NCBI GenBank assembly: GCA_963748095.1
Contig: CAVVIO010000023.1
Location: 1 to 64,000, forward strand
Length of the DNA stretch: 64,000 bases
Source of the DNA: CAVVIO01 sp963748095
GTDB taxonomy: Bacteria; Bacteroidota; Bacteroidia; Bacteroidales; UBA10428
Direction of reading: 5' to 3'
Shown: positions 19,202-28,997 of the stretch, piece after piece
How the letters are laid out: each line of letters begins with the position of its first letter
Position numbering within the stretch: the first letter of the stretch is position 1
The notes under the pieces: model-generated
The model's input: the letters and a program-made list of their open reading frames with translations, nothing else
What the model was told of the DNA's origin: nothing
Database searches by the model: none
Translations under genes and position numbers: made by a program

Positions 19202-20260
19202 GGACTGAATAAACAAAACAAATGAAGCGCAAGAACAGTATCGAAATGGGCCATAATAGCCTATTGACGCTGGGGCGACTCGTCAAGGAACTTCCAGGCA
19301 ATTCGGGTAAAAAAAGAAATCAGGGCGACTGCTGTGTCGTAAGTCGTTTTTTGTTAGCAGTTTATAGTGATCTCCCGTCGTCGAATATCACGGTCGCTTG
19401 CTCCCAGAAACTGGCCTGAACCGGGCAGGCGCCGCCGGCTGCCGTTGTAGACCCTACGGCCCTGCTTCATTTCTCGCGGTTCAATTAGATGCCTGTGAGA
19501 TACCGCCGGCGCGCTGGCGCCGGTCGGCTTATCGGCGGAGGCAGGCGGTCGCCCCCGCGACGGCTGTCATCGTCCTGCGCATTTTGGCAGAGTCTCTGCC
19601 GCTCAACCGTCACGCCGAGAGCTAGCCTCGTCGCCCTTACGCTCGTCGCCCTTACGCTCGGCGGCCCTTACGCTCGGCGGCCCTTACGCTCGGCGGAGTT
19701 GTCGAGACATTTTTTGCAATTGCGCTTTAACTCGCGTCATGTCGGTCCGGCAGTCGTGCTTTGCGCGGCGCGTTCATCTCACGCGCTGATTCTCCGCCGA
19801 GCCGCGGTGCACAGCGCTCGCGCATTGATCCTCGCTGGCGTCAGTCTATTGCGAGTGACTATTGCGAGTGAGCGTGCACTTGTCGTCTCGACAGTTCGCA
19901 GCATCGCTTTGGCGCACCAACGAGGGCTGGCAATTGTGCAGAAAGAATGCCCATGGATTTGCTCGATTTTCTGGCGGGTAATCTGTTGACAAGCCTGTAG
20001 CTTTGAGTTTTAGTGGCGTTCGAATCAGCAGCGGGGGCTTGCTGATCCGTCCGGTCGTTTTTGCGAACCCGCGACCCTCATTCGAGGTTGCCGCCCGACG
20101 TGCGAGCTGAAGTCGTTCAGCTTCGCTTCGCGGCGAGATCGCGGCGGGGGCGATTTCGACGGCGAGGAATTTTCCCCCAGCTATGCCGAACGCCGGAACA
20201 GCGAAGAGCGGCTGGCTGCGTACCGTCTGGTTTCTCGTCTAAGCACGACAGGTCGATCTC
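19202..20260. other. Large intergenic region, G+C-rich, with short tandem repeats
   Basis: About 1.05 kb between divergent lysR and the giant surface protein. No open frame here resembles a protein. It holds four copies of CCCTTACGCT (19634, 19649, 19665, 19681) separated by CGTCG or CGGCGG, and a short doubled TATTGCGAGTGA near 19851-19875. It presumably carries the promoters of both flanking genes, but I could not pick a convincing one. Confidence 0.5.
19629..19696. repeat. 15-16 bp tandem repeat, four copies
   Basis: The core CCCTTACGCT occurs at 19634-19643, 19649-19658, 19665-19674 and 19681-19690, with linkers of 5-6 bases (CGTCG, then CGGCGG twice). The last two full units are identical. 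Role unknown; it may be simple slippage. Confidence 0.8.
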
Positions 20261-23200
20261 ATGAAACGCTCTTCTCGAGCGAGTCGCGCGCGGCGGCTTG
20301 CGCCTCGCTGTTCGCTTCGTCCGCATCCTCTCATTCGCGAGCCTCTCGGCGGTCGCCCTTGGGCGTCGAAAGGTGGTTGGGCGTAGAGCCGCTCGAGCAG
20401 CGTCGCATGCTTTCGGCCGATTTCAGTTACGTGTTGCCGGGAACCGAATGGTTTACTCAAGATCAAGGGGTGGCGACCGATGCCGCGGGCAACTCGTATG
20501 TGATTGGCGCCAACGACACCGTCGCCAAATACGACTCGTCCGGCAACTTACAGTGGTTCACGACGTTTACGCGTACGGGCGCCGTCCAGTCCAATTCGCA
20601 AATCGCCCTGGATGCGGCCGGCGATGTCTACATCTCGGGAGGCTTCTACGGTACGGCGACCTTCGGAACGACCGTGTTGTCTAATGGGAGCGGGCCTGAT
20701 TCGGGGTTTCTGGCCAAACTCAGCCCGACCGGTTCTTTCGAATGGGCGACCAACTGGGCCGGAACAGGGTCCAGCAATGTCGACTATGGGCTTGCCGTTG
20801 ATGCCGCCGGCAATGCCTATCTGGCCGGCGCCTTCTATTCGACGGTAAACCCCGGCGGAGGACCGCTGCTTACATCTGCAGGCGGCACCGACGCGCTGGT
20901 GGCCAAATACGACCCCAGCGGTAATTTCCTCTGGGCCAAGCAGATTGGCGGAACCGGCCAAGACGAAGCCCGCGGCGTTGCAGTCGACGGCTCGGGCAAC
21001 GTCTATGTAACAGGGAAGTTTGCGGGCGACGTGTTTTCCAACGGCGTCGATCTCGATCCGGGACCGGGCACGGACTTTCGGGACGGTTCCATCTTCGGCA
21101 GCGAATTCCTGCTGAAGTTGGATTCTTCCGGCAACTTTATCTGGGCCGGCGCCTCGGACGATCCGAACAACCTTGGGAGCAGCGAGGGCATGAGCGTCGC
21201 CGTTGATTCGGCGGGCAACGTCTACACGACGGGCGTATTTTCCGCCACGGCCGATCTCGATCCGACGCTTGCCGGCGTCGATAATCTCACATCCAGTAAT
21301 TTCTCGACCAAAGACGTATTCGTGCAGAAGGTCGATTCGGCAGGACGGTTTTCGTGGGTCCGCCAGATGCACGAGTCCACCAGCGGCGCAACTGCCTCGA
21401 GCATTGCCGTCGACTCGGCCGGCAACGCCTACGTTACTGGATCGTTCCAGGGCACGGCCGATTTCAACTGGGGCAAGTCGCCAATAAACGTCACCTCCGC
21501 CGGATGGCTGGACGCCTATCTTTGGCAGCTCGACGCCCAAGGCAATACGACTTGGGCCAAGGCCTTCGGATCGACCGACGACGACGAAGGCAACAGCATC
21601 GCCGTGAACAGTTCTAACGACATTTTCCTCGCCGGCAGCTTCAGCTTTACCGTCGATTTCGATCCAGGTCCGGGCACGCATTACATCGCGGGAGGAGGCG
21701 ATCAAGGTTTCTTGTTGAAGCTGACTCAAGCGTCCATCAGCGGCCAGGTCTTCAACGATCGCAACGGCGACGGCTTGCACAATGCGTATGAACCTGCGCT
21801 GCCGGGCGTGGCCGTCCTGCTGTACGAGACGGCCGACACGACGGCGGGCAACGGCGATGACGTGCTCGTGGCCGCGACTTCCACCGACTCGAACGGCCGC
21901 TATCGCTTCATCGGAGTTGGCAGCGGAAACAATTATTACGTCAAGTTTCAAACGCCCCAGGGGTTCAGTTCCTTCACAACCGAACACGTCGGCGCGAACC
22001 GCTCGCTCGACAGCGATGTCAACGCCGCGGGCATGACCGATGTAATCCCCGTCATCGCTCAAGCCAACGACGTTGAAGACGCGGGGCTGATCGGGGCCGT
22101 CCCGAGCTTTGGCTTCGCGCTGGCGGCCACAACCGTCGCCGGTACCCAGGCCGAAGCCGTGGCGACCGACCCGGCGGGCAACGTCTACTACGGCGGCATT
22201 CTCAACGGCACGGCCGATTTTGACCCAGGCGCCGGCACATACGATGTTACAGGTTCCAATGCGGCCTTCATCGCCAAATACACCGCCGCCGGTGCGCTGC
22301 TGTGGGCCGAAGCCATTCCCGTCAACAACAGCCAGGTGCTTTCCAGCCTGAAAGTCGATTCCAACGGGAACGTATATGCGCTGGGCATGTTTTCCGGGGG
22401 AGTCGACTTTGATCCGGGCAGCGGAGCTTACTCCATCACGTCGGACTACGCGCAAAACCCTTACGTCCTGAAACTCGACGGTCAGGGCAAGTTCGCATGG
22501 GTGCGCGAGTTGGTTTCCGGCGCCGTGTCATCCATCGGCGGATTGGCGCTCGACGGCTCCTCCAACGTTTACACGACGGGCGGCTTTTCCGGCGTCGCGA
22601 ATTTCAACCCGGGCGGCACGACGGCGGAGACGCTGACGAGCGGCGGCGGCGACGACGCTTTCATCTCGAAACTCGATGCCAACGGCAAATTCGTCTGGGT
22701 CAAAGATTTTGGCGGGGAGCTTGGACGACGCCGGCGCCGCCGTGGCGGTCGACGCTTCCGGCAACGTCGTCGTCACCGGGTCGTTCACCGGCTTCGCGAC
22801 ATTCGTACAGGACCAGTTCACAAGTCACACGCTGACCGGCGCCCCGGCGCCGGCGAGCACGGCCTTCCTGCTGGCGCTGAATGGCAGCGGCGACTACGTC
22901 TGGTCGCAAGCGCTGGTCGCCACGACCGCCAGCGCCGGAACGGCGCTGGCGACCGACGCCTCCGGAAACGTCTATGCGGCGGGCAGTTTCAGCGGCACGT
23001 CGACCTTCGGCGGCGCTGTTGCTTTGCCCGGCACGGCCTATCTTGTCGAACTGGACGACACGGGCGCCTTCGTCTGGGCCGACGCCTGGGATGCGACGAC
23101 AAGCTTCAAGCTGAATGGCGTGGCGGTCGACTCTTCGGGGAACGTACACGCCGCCGGATCGTTCAATGGCACGGCGGACTTCGATCCCAGCGCTGCCGGC

Positions 23201-25806
23201 ACGAGCAGCCAAACGAGTTCCAACGGCACCGCAGACGCCTATGTGATGGACCTCTCCGGCGGCGGCAGCTTTCTCTCGGCCTCGATTGCCCCGGACGACG
23301 ACGGCGACCAGGTCAATGCCATCGCAGCGGGGGCGGGGGGGCCGGTTTACGCCGCCGGCTCTCTGAGCGGGACGGGTAATTTCCACCCTTCGGGAACGCC
23401 CGCCTTCGAGATCGGCCAGAGCGGCGACGCCAGCGCCTTCTTATGGAAGCTGTCTCCGGCCGTTAACGTCGCCCCCAGCTTCGCGCGGCGCGGATCAGAC
23501 CGTTTCCGAAGATTCCGGCTTGAATACGGTCGCCGGTTGGGCTTCGAACATCAGCGCGGGCCCGACAAGCGAGAACGGGCAAGGCTTGAATTTCGTCGTC
23601 ACCACGGACAACGCGGCGCTGTTCATCGTGCCGCCGGCCATCGACCCGGGCACGGGCACGTTGACCTACACGCTGGCGCCGCTGGCCTTTGGCGTGGCGC
23701 ACGTCAACGTCATACTGCAGGATCACGGCGGCACGGATGACGGCGGCATCGACGTTTCGGCCGTCGATCGTTCACGATCACCGTCATTCAGATCAATCAC
23801 GCGCCCAGCTTCACGGCCGGCGCCGATCAGACCGTCAACGAAGACACCGGAGCCCAATCCGTCACCGGCTGGGCGACCGCGATCAGCCCGGGCCGGCCGA
23901 ACGAAGCGGGTCAGAAGCTGGATTTCATCGTCTCTACCGACAATTCCTCGCTGTTCGCCGGCGCCCGCCATCGATCCGACGACGGGCGACTTGACGTACA
24001 CGCCCGCGGCCAACGCCAGCGGCGTCGCGCACGTCACGCGTGCATATTGCACGACGACGGCGGCACGGCCAACGGCGGCGTCGATACGTCGGCGTCGCAA
24101 ACCTTCACGATTACCGTCAATTCGTGAACGACGCGCCGAGCTTCACCGCCGGCGCCGACCAGACGGTCAACGAAGACGCCGGCGACGCAACGTCGGCCGG
24201 CTGGGCGACGAACATCAGCCGGCGGGCCGGCCAACGAAGCCGAGCCAGACGCTGAACTTCCAGGTCAGCTCCGACAACCCCGCGCTGTTCTCCGCTGCAG
24301 CCGGCCATCGATCCGTGCCACCGGCGACTTGACCTACACGCTGGCCGCCGAACGCGATCGGCGTCGGCGCACGTCACGGTGCATGCTGCACGACGACGGC
24401 GGCACGGCCAACGGCGGCGTCGACACGTCGGCGCCGCAAACGTTCACGATCACCGTCAACTTCGTCAACGACGCGCCCAGCTTCACCGCGCGGCGGCGAC
24501 CAGACCGTCGATCGAAGACGCCGGGCCCAGACCATCTCCGACTGGGCGACGGACATCAGCCCGGGCGCGGCCAACGAAGCGCGCCAGACGCTGGATTTCC
24601 AGGTCAGCCAACGACAACACCGCCTTGTTCTCCGTCGCAGCCGGCGATCGATCCGCTCACGGGCGACTTTGACTGTACACGCCCGCGGCCAACGCCAATC
24701 GGCGTCGCGCACGTCACCGTCGTGCTGCACGACGACGGCGGCACGGCCAACGGCGGCGTCGACACTTCGGCGCCGCAGACCTTCACGATTACCGTCAATC
24801 CGGTCAACGAAGCTGCCCAGCTTCACCGCCGGCGCCGACCAGACGGTCAACTGAAGACGCCGGCGCGCAAACGGTTACGCCGGCTGGGCGACGAATATCA
24901 GCACGGGCGACCGGCCAACGAGAGCGAGCCAGGTGCTGAACTTCCATCGTCAGTTCAGCGACAACTGCGGCGTTGTTTTCCACTCAGCCGGCGATCGATC
25001 CCGCCACGGGCGACTTGACCTACACGCCCGCGCCCAACGCCAACGGCGCGGCGCAACGTGACGCGTCGTACTGCACGACAACGGCGGCACGGCCAATGGC
25101 GGCGTCGATACGTCGGCCATCTAAACGTTCACGATCACCGTCACGCCGGTCAACGACGCGCCAAGCTTCACGAAGGGCGCGGATCAGACGGCGTACGAAG
25201 GAACCGGGCCGCACTCGGTAAACGGGTGGGCGACGTCGATCAAGGCGGGGCCGGCAAACGAGAACTCCCAGTCGCTCGACTTCATCGTCTCCAACGACAA
25301 CAATGCGCTGTTCGCGATCCCGCCCGCCATTTCACCGAGCGGGAACCTGACCTACACGCTGGAGCCGAATGCCAGCGGCACGGCTAACGTGAGCGTGCAA
25401 TTGCACGACAGCGGCGGTACGGCCAACGGCGGCGTCGACGTTTCGGCAGTGCAGAGTTTCGCGATCACGGTCCAGTTCGTGAACCAGCCGCCGAGTTTCT
25501 CGCCGACTTCGGTGGCGGACGATCTCAATCCGACGTTCGATGAAGACAGCGGCGCGCACAGCGTGAACTGGGCGACAGAGTATCAGCCCGGGACCCGGCA
25601 ACGGCGACGTGGGACAGACGCTGAACTTCATTGTCACCAATAACAATAACGCGTTGTTCGCCGTTCAGCCGGCGATCGATCCGACGGGTACGCTGACCTA
25701 CACGTTGGCGCCCAATTCCAGCGGCGTTGCGACGGTGAGCGTGCAACTGCACGACGACGGCGGCACGGCCAACGGCGGCGTCGATACGTCCGCCATCGAA
25801 ACCTTT
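20261..25806 (+). CDS. Giant LEPR-type surface protein, truncated by the join
   Basis: A predicted cell-surface protein of more than 1,800 residues with its 3' end lost. The probable ATG at 20261 gives Arg-rich MKRSSRASRARRL; an indel near 20300 then leads into VEPLEQRRMLSADF, the LEPR-type motif. If no shift is assumed, TTG 20359 would be the start. Residues ~35-460 are SBBP/beta-propeller repeats of the type VAVDSAGNVYTTGVFSGTADFDPG. Next comes one SdrD-B-like (collagen-binding B) domain, SGQVFNDRNGDGLHNAYEPA, at 21736-22090. A second propeller block runs to about 23460, with a frame change near 22720. From 23470 on there are seven cadherin-like repeats with many indels. Sequence identity to planctomycete style ends at about 25806, where A+T-rich DNA begins in mid-repeat. 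Confidence 0.8.
23470..25806 (+). repeat. Cadherin-like ~335-345 bp coding repeats, seven units
   Basis: Units start near 23470, 23800, 24130, 24470, 24815, 25160 and 25490. Each encodes about 110 residues beginning PSFTAGADQTVNEDAG, then GWATNISAGPANE, SDNPALFSxxPAIDPxTGDL, TYTPAANASGVAHVTVxLHD and DGGTANGGVDTSAPQTFTIT. Near-identical DNA between units (for example the stretch around GACGGCGGCACGGCCAACGG) makes this zone prone to misassembly. Most units contain one or more frame-breaking indels, while the unique propeller part upstream has few. The last unit is cut in the QTFTITV strand by the join at ~25808. Confidence 0.85.
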
Positions 25807-25815
25807 ACCAGATAT
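25801..25815. other. Chimeric junction between two genomes
   Basis: Left of here the DNA is G+C-rich and continues the cadherin-like repeat up to the codons for ETFT. Right of here it is A+T-rich and belongs to a minus-strand gene encoding a helical protein. Both genes stop making sense at this point, and the base composition changes within about ten bases. Confidence 0.9.
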
Positions 25816-26280
25816 GCTGTCAAAATAAATATCAAATGCAGAAAGTACGTAAGCTTTTTGCAAATCAATGTGTCGACATTTACTTGTTTCTTCAATATTC
25901 AACAATATCGATGTAATTTTTTTTTCAAGATCAGGTTTAGCTTTGGCAATCATACCTGATTTTTCAGCGACATGAAGGGAAACTACAGGACTCTCAAAGT
26001 TAAGAAGGTCAGTGAACCAATAATTAAATATTTCACTAAATCTATTGTCAAAATCAACCTTAATTAATTTGGCGATTAAATGAATCGCATAATATTTATT
26101 TGATACTTCAGGTTTATATAGCATTTCAGTAATTATATCCCAATATGGATACAATAATTCGGGATTCGAATCACTTAATGGATGGAGAATCTTAAAATGC
26201 TTTTCTCTTATCTTATCATTGTTTGATTGAAGGCCTTTAATATTATTCTCTATATCAATATGTGAGTTATCTTTATCCAT
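25811..26280 (-). CDS. Helical (HEAT-like) hypothetical protein, C-terminus lost
   Basis: About 156 residues remain, beginning MDKDNSHIDIENNIKGLQSN. The sequence is a run of amphipathic helices (PYWDIITEMLYKPEVSNKYY, AIHLIAKLIKVDFDNRFSEI, VVSLHVAEKSGMIAKAKPDL), with the spacing typical of HEAT/ARM-like repeats; no catalytic motif is visible. After AFDIYFDSI the frame runs into reversed planctomycete DNA, so the true C-terminus is missing. It lies near darTG on the same strand, but about 500 bp of repeat-rich DNA separates them. Function unknown. Confidence 0.65.
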
Positions 26281-26351
26281 TATTGCTTTTTAAACATGAC
26301 ACACAAACATTATATAAACGTATTTTGTTTATTTTTCATATAGCAATTTAA

Positions 26352-26394
26352 AAGGCGTGCTTTACATCCCATATCGGGATGTAAAGCACGCCTT
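26352..26394. repeat. Perfect inverted repeat, 19-bp stem, 5-nt loop
   Basis: Arms AAGGCGTGCTTTACATCCC (26352-26370) and its exact reverse complement (26376-26394) enclose ATATC. There is no clean T-run on either strand, so it is a weak candidate for a Rho-independent terminator. It may be a mobile palindrome or the end of a small element. Confidence 0.85.
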
Positions 26395-26400
26395 ATCTAT

Positions 26401-26578
26401 TTTAATATCAAATAATTCATCTGCCGGATTTTTTATACTTTTCAATTCACGATTTAAAATATGCTTGTACATTTCGGCTGTTCCTATACCTTTATTTCTC
26501 TATCTATCTTTCCCCAATTTTCAGCTTCCGGTACGGGAAATAAAAGTAAATGATAATTCGGTAAAAAGCAAATTTTGG
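26401..26578. repeat. Dispersed intergenic repeat, copy 1
   Basis: Shares long blocks with copies at 28590-28768 and 36545-36697: ATCAAATAATTCATC, then ACTTTTCAATTC, TGTACATTTCGGC, CAGCTTCCGGTACGGGAAAT and TCGGTAAAAAGCAAAT in the same order. The minus strand of copy 2 can be read as FAFYRIIIYIYFPYRKLE and AEMYTHILHRILKSMKN; copy 1 encodes the similar AEMYKHILNRELKSIKN, but in a shifted frame. It may be the decayed remnant of a small gene family or a non-coding repeat. Confidence 0.75.
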
Positions 26579-26717
26579 AGAGGAGAGTGAGCGATGAGAC
26601 ACATAGGAAGCGGATATGCATGGCCGGCGGATTAATTCTTAAAAACAAAAGGCCCAGGGAACGCTATCGCTTAACCTTGAACCAGTTTTGTTTTTTCAAC
26701 AATCTTGGACTATGTGT

Positions 26718-26754
26718 GAGAGGTGCACTGGCGGTCTTAGTCCGTCAGCCATCT
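26718..26754. repeat. REP-like element, copy A
   Basis: GAGAGGTGCACTGGCGG, then TCTTAGTCCGTCAG and CCATCTA. It is the same element as at 34633-34671 with a few changes that weaken the hairpin in this copy. Confidence 0.7.
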
Positions 26755-26774
26755 AAGATTGGTCAATCGTGTTT

Positions 26775-27806
26775 TTATACAAAATCAGCTTGTTGTAATT
26801 GTCTTACAGATATATCAATATATCTTGGATTTGAAAACAAGCTTCTTTTTCTATCGCTCCAATTTTCCAACTGTTTACTTATTATCTCTTTATCAAATGA
26901 GTTCAGATTTGTTGTAATAAAATCAATTGACGATAATAGTTCAAGTGCAAAATCCGAATAAAAACCAGTTAAAAAATCAATTGCCTTTTTAGCGATACTA
27001 TACAATTCAGAATTACTTTCGATATGAGTTTTTACCACATCGTAGCCATCTGACACTAAGGTTAAAGGCTCAAATGGCTTTTTATTCATATCGCTATATC
27101 CCATTATATAGCTGCCATTTAACACATTTAATAAAAATCGCACCTTACCTGAATACGGACCATAAAAGTTTGGTTTAAAATCAAGATTAAAATACTTTCT
27201 AGCTCCAAATCTTTGCAAGAAATAACAGATTTTCTCACTGGAAAATTCTGAAACATATTCTCCGTTCTTTACTAAATCATATAATACATAGAGTAATAAT
27301 GCCCTTGCATCAGTTAATTTCACTCTTTCTTTTTTTAATTGTTCTTTTATGTGTTGAGTTGGTTCAAAAACAATTATTTCAACATCAAGATTACTTAGTT
27401 TATGTTCAATAATTTTTTTCACTTTTTCCCATTCTAATCCACCATTTCCAGCGCCTAATGGAGGTATCGCAATACTTTTTATATTATATTCTTTTAAAAC
27501 ACGAATTAAGTCATCTAAACCTGCATCAATGAAACTATACTCAGATGGTTTTCTCCAATCTTTCTTTGTTGGAAAATTAACAATGTATTTTTCTCCCGAA
27601 CTAAGGTTCGAATCTTTAATTATAAATAACTTACCTATTTCAATTTCATTTTTTTTACATGCCTCAACATAAGCTTTATAATTATTATGATAAGCTTTTT
27701 TAAATTGTAGTGCAATACCTTTGCCCATTACACCAACAGTATTAACAGTGTTGATTAATGCAGCTGCATTACTTTCTAAGATATTTCCTGTTACATATTT
27801 TATCAT
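26775..27806 (-). CDS. darG: DarG: macrodomain antitoxin of DarTG
   Basis: A 343-residue protein. Residues 1-155 are a macrodomain: MIKYVTGNILESNAAALINT, NTVGVMGKGIALQFKK (ADP-ribose-binding loop) and SIAIPPLGAGNGGLEWE (second loop). DarG macrodomains remove ADP-ribose from thymidine bases of DNA, reversing DarT. The C-terminal half (~170-343: DARALLLYVLYDLVKNGEYV, KPNFYGPYSGKVRFLLNVLN, AIDFLTGFYSDFALELLSSI) matches the DarT-binding region found in full-length DarG, so the antitoxin can act both by hydrolysis and by direct binding. It starts 11 bp after the darT stop on the same strand, the standard darT-darG order. Frame intact. Confidence 0.92.
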   Translation of the reverse strand: MIKYVTGNILESNAAALINTVNTVGVMGKGIALQFKKAYHNNYKAYVEACKKNEIEIGKLFIIKDSNLSSGEKYIVNFPTKKDWRKPSEYSFIDAGLDDLIRVLKEYNIKSIAIPPLGAGNGGLEWEKVKKIIEHKLSNLDVEIIVFEPTQHIKEQLKKERVKLTDARALLLYVLYDLVKNGEYVSEFSSEKICYFLQRFGARKYFNLDFKPNFYGPYSGKVRFLLNVLNGSYIMGYSDMNKKPFEPLTLVSDGYDVVKTHIESNSELYSIAKKAIDFLTGFYSDFALELLSSIDFITTNLNSFDKEIISKQLENWSDRKRSLFSNPRYIDISVRQLQQADFV

Positions 27807-27817
27807 AATCTTTAGTT

Positions 27818-28477
27818 TTAATAGTACGCTTGTGGAATAACCTTAATTTTATCTTCAACTACTCCTAATGATATTAATTTGGCTTTAGCTTTTTCGTTGA
27901 AACATCCAAAACCTATTATAAAATCTGGTGATAAATCACCAGAAACTAAAAATTCAGCTTGCTTTTTCCTTTTGATGTTTAAGTTTTCATCTCCTCCCCA
28001 ATATGAAGTTTTTACCGCCTCCCAATCAATAATGTTAACAAGTTCATTAATTTTTGATTTGTCATAAAATGAGGTTAGCATATCTGTCGCATGCCCATCT
28101 GAAAAGTAAAAATTGAGTTTGGCAGAAATTATCTTACTCAACGAACAACCCAGATAAATGATATCAACAGAGGCAGTAGCTCTCTCAACAAAATTCCCTC
28201 CATGCTGAGCCACATAAAGCATTGGCATTTTTACTCCAAAATAGAAAGGAATAAAATCCCTTAAAGCAATAGAAATTATGCCATTCTTGGGGTCAAATTC
28301 CCCATTGTCGATGTTTACTTTTTTCTTACTCCTGGTATCAATGAGGCTTATGTCTCCGATATTTTTATAATTAGGATTTTTATTTGGAGAGTCTTTATGT
28401 GTAATGCCATATTGAAGAATATGTGGAATATTCTCTATATGAGTCATTCTGTATAGTATAACTTTATTTAGTTCCAC
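27818..28477 (-). CDS. darT: DarT: DNA ADP-ribosyltransferase toxin
   Basis: A 219-residue DUF4433/DarT protein that uses NAD+ to ADP-ribosylate thymidine in single-stranded DNA, blocking replication; DarTG is a toxin-antitoxin and anti-phage system. The NAD-binding start is LYRMTHIENIPHILQYGITH. The Arg-containing loop SIALRDFIPFYFGVKMPMLY (Arg73) and the catalytic Glu175 in KRKKQAEFLV are present, so the toxin looks active. It also carries the variable ARTT-like stretch at ~130-165. Length is typical. The start ATG (28477) lies ~20 nt after a -7 box at 28503-28510. It forms an operon with darG. Confidence 0.92.
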   Translation of the reverse strand: MELNKVILYRMTHIENIPHILQYGITHKDSPNKNPNYKNIGDISLIDTRSKKKVNIDNGEFDPKNGIISIALRDFIPFYFGVKMPMLYVAQHGGNFVERATASVDIIYLGCSLSKIISAKLNFYFSDGHATDMLTSFYDKSKINELVNIIDWEAVKTSYWGGDENLNIKRKKQAEFLVSGDLSPDFIIGFGCFNEKAKAKLISLGVVEDKIKVIPQAYY

Positions 28478-28502
28478 ATATTCTTCAATTACTATTATTA
28501 TT

Positions 28503-28510
28503 CAAATATA
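28503..28510 (-). promoter_or_regulatory. Bacteroidota-type -7 box for darTG
   Basis: On the minus strand this reads TATATTTG, matching TAnnTTTG. Nineteen bases upstream the -33 position reads TTTT instead of TTTG, one mismatch. The start site would fall near 28496, about 19 nt before the darT ATG. Confidence 0.5.
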
Positions 28511-28997
28511 AATCATTAATCAATTAATTAAAAATCCGGGTTATCACTTTGGTTGTAAGTTTTTTTAGCATGTTGCCCTTACTCTGTTTTATTATCAAAT
28601 AATTCATCCGTTATATTTTTCATGCTTTTCAATATGCGGTGTAAAATATGCGTGTACATTTCGGCCTCTTTATACTTTATTACCCTTATCCCAACTTTCT
28701 CACTTTCCAGCTTCCGGTACGGGAAATAAATGTAAATGATAATCCGGTAAAAAGCAAATTTATGAGTGGTTACAAGGTGATAATATGTGCCTGGTAACCA
28801 AAGAAGTTGCAAACTCAGGACTTATTCATCCTTGTCAGGAATCGGGGCCAAGGGGGGTAAAAAGCTTTTTCTGATCAGCTTTATCGTTTTATTTCAGGAT
28901 AATGACAGGTTTTAACGTAATTTTAACACACAAGTAGGTACACTTTCTTTATTTTGCTTTATTAATATCGCTAAACCAAAATATATATTAAAAAGTT
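28511..28997. other. Intergenic region with dispersed repeat copy 2
   Basis: Nearly 500 bp between divergent darT and the lipoprotein gene at 28998. Apart from the repeat at 28590-28768 and the darT promoter I see no gene. A T-rich stretch at 28918-28975 probably carries the promoter of the downstream gene. Confidence 0.5.
28590..28768. repeat. Dispersed intergenic repeat, copy 2
   Basis: This is the best-preserved coding version: on the minus strand 28579-28812 reads as 77 residues including FYRIIIYIYFPYRKLESEKV and EMYTHILHRILKSMKNITDE. It shares the conserved CAGCTTCCGGTACGGGAAAT and GGTAAAAAGCAAAT blocks with copies 1 and 3. Confidence 0.75.

Larger units (their letters stand above)
26281..26774. 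other. Repeat-rich intergenic region
   Basis: This holds a perfect 19-bp stem hairpin (26352-26394), copy 1 of a ~165 bp dispersed repeat (about 26401-26578) and one copy of a REP-like element (26718-26754). I see no intact gene. A short frame at 26357-26590 only translates the repeat. Confidence 0.6.

Noticed and set aside
25525..25810. C-terminal extension of the helical protein into G+C-rich DNA
   Set aside because: These residues are the reverse translation of the cadherin-like repeat and come from the chimeric join.
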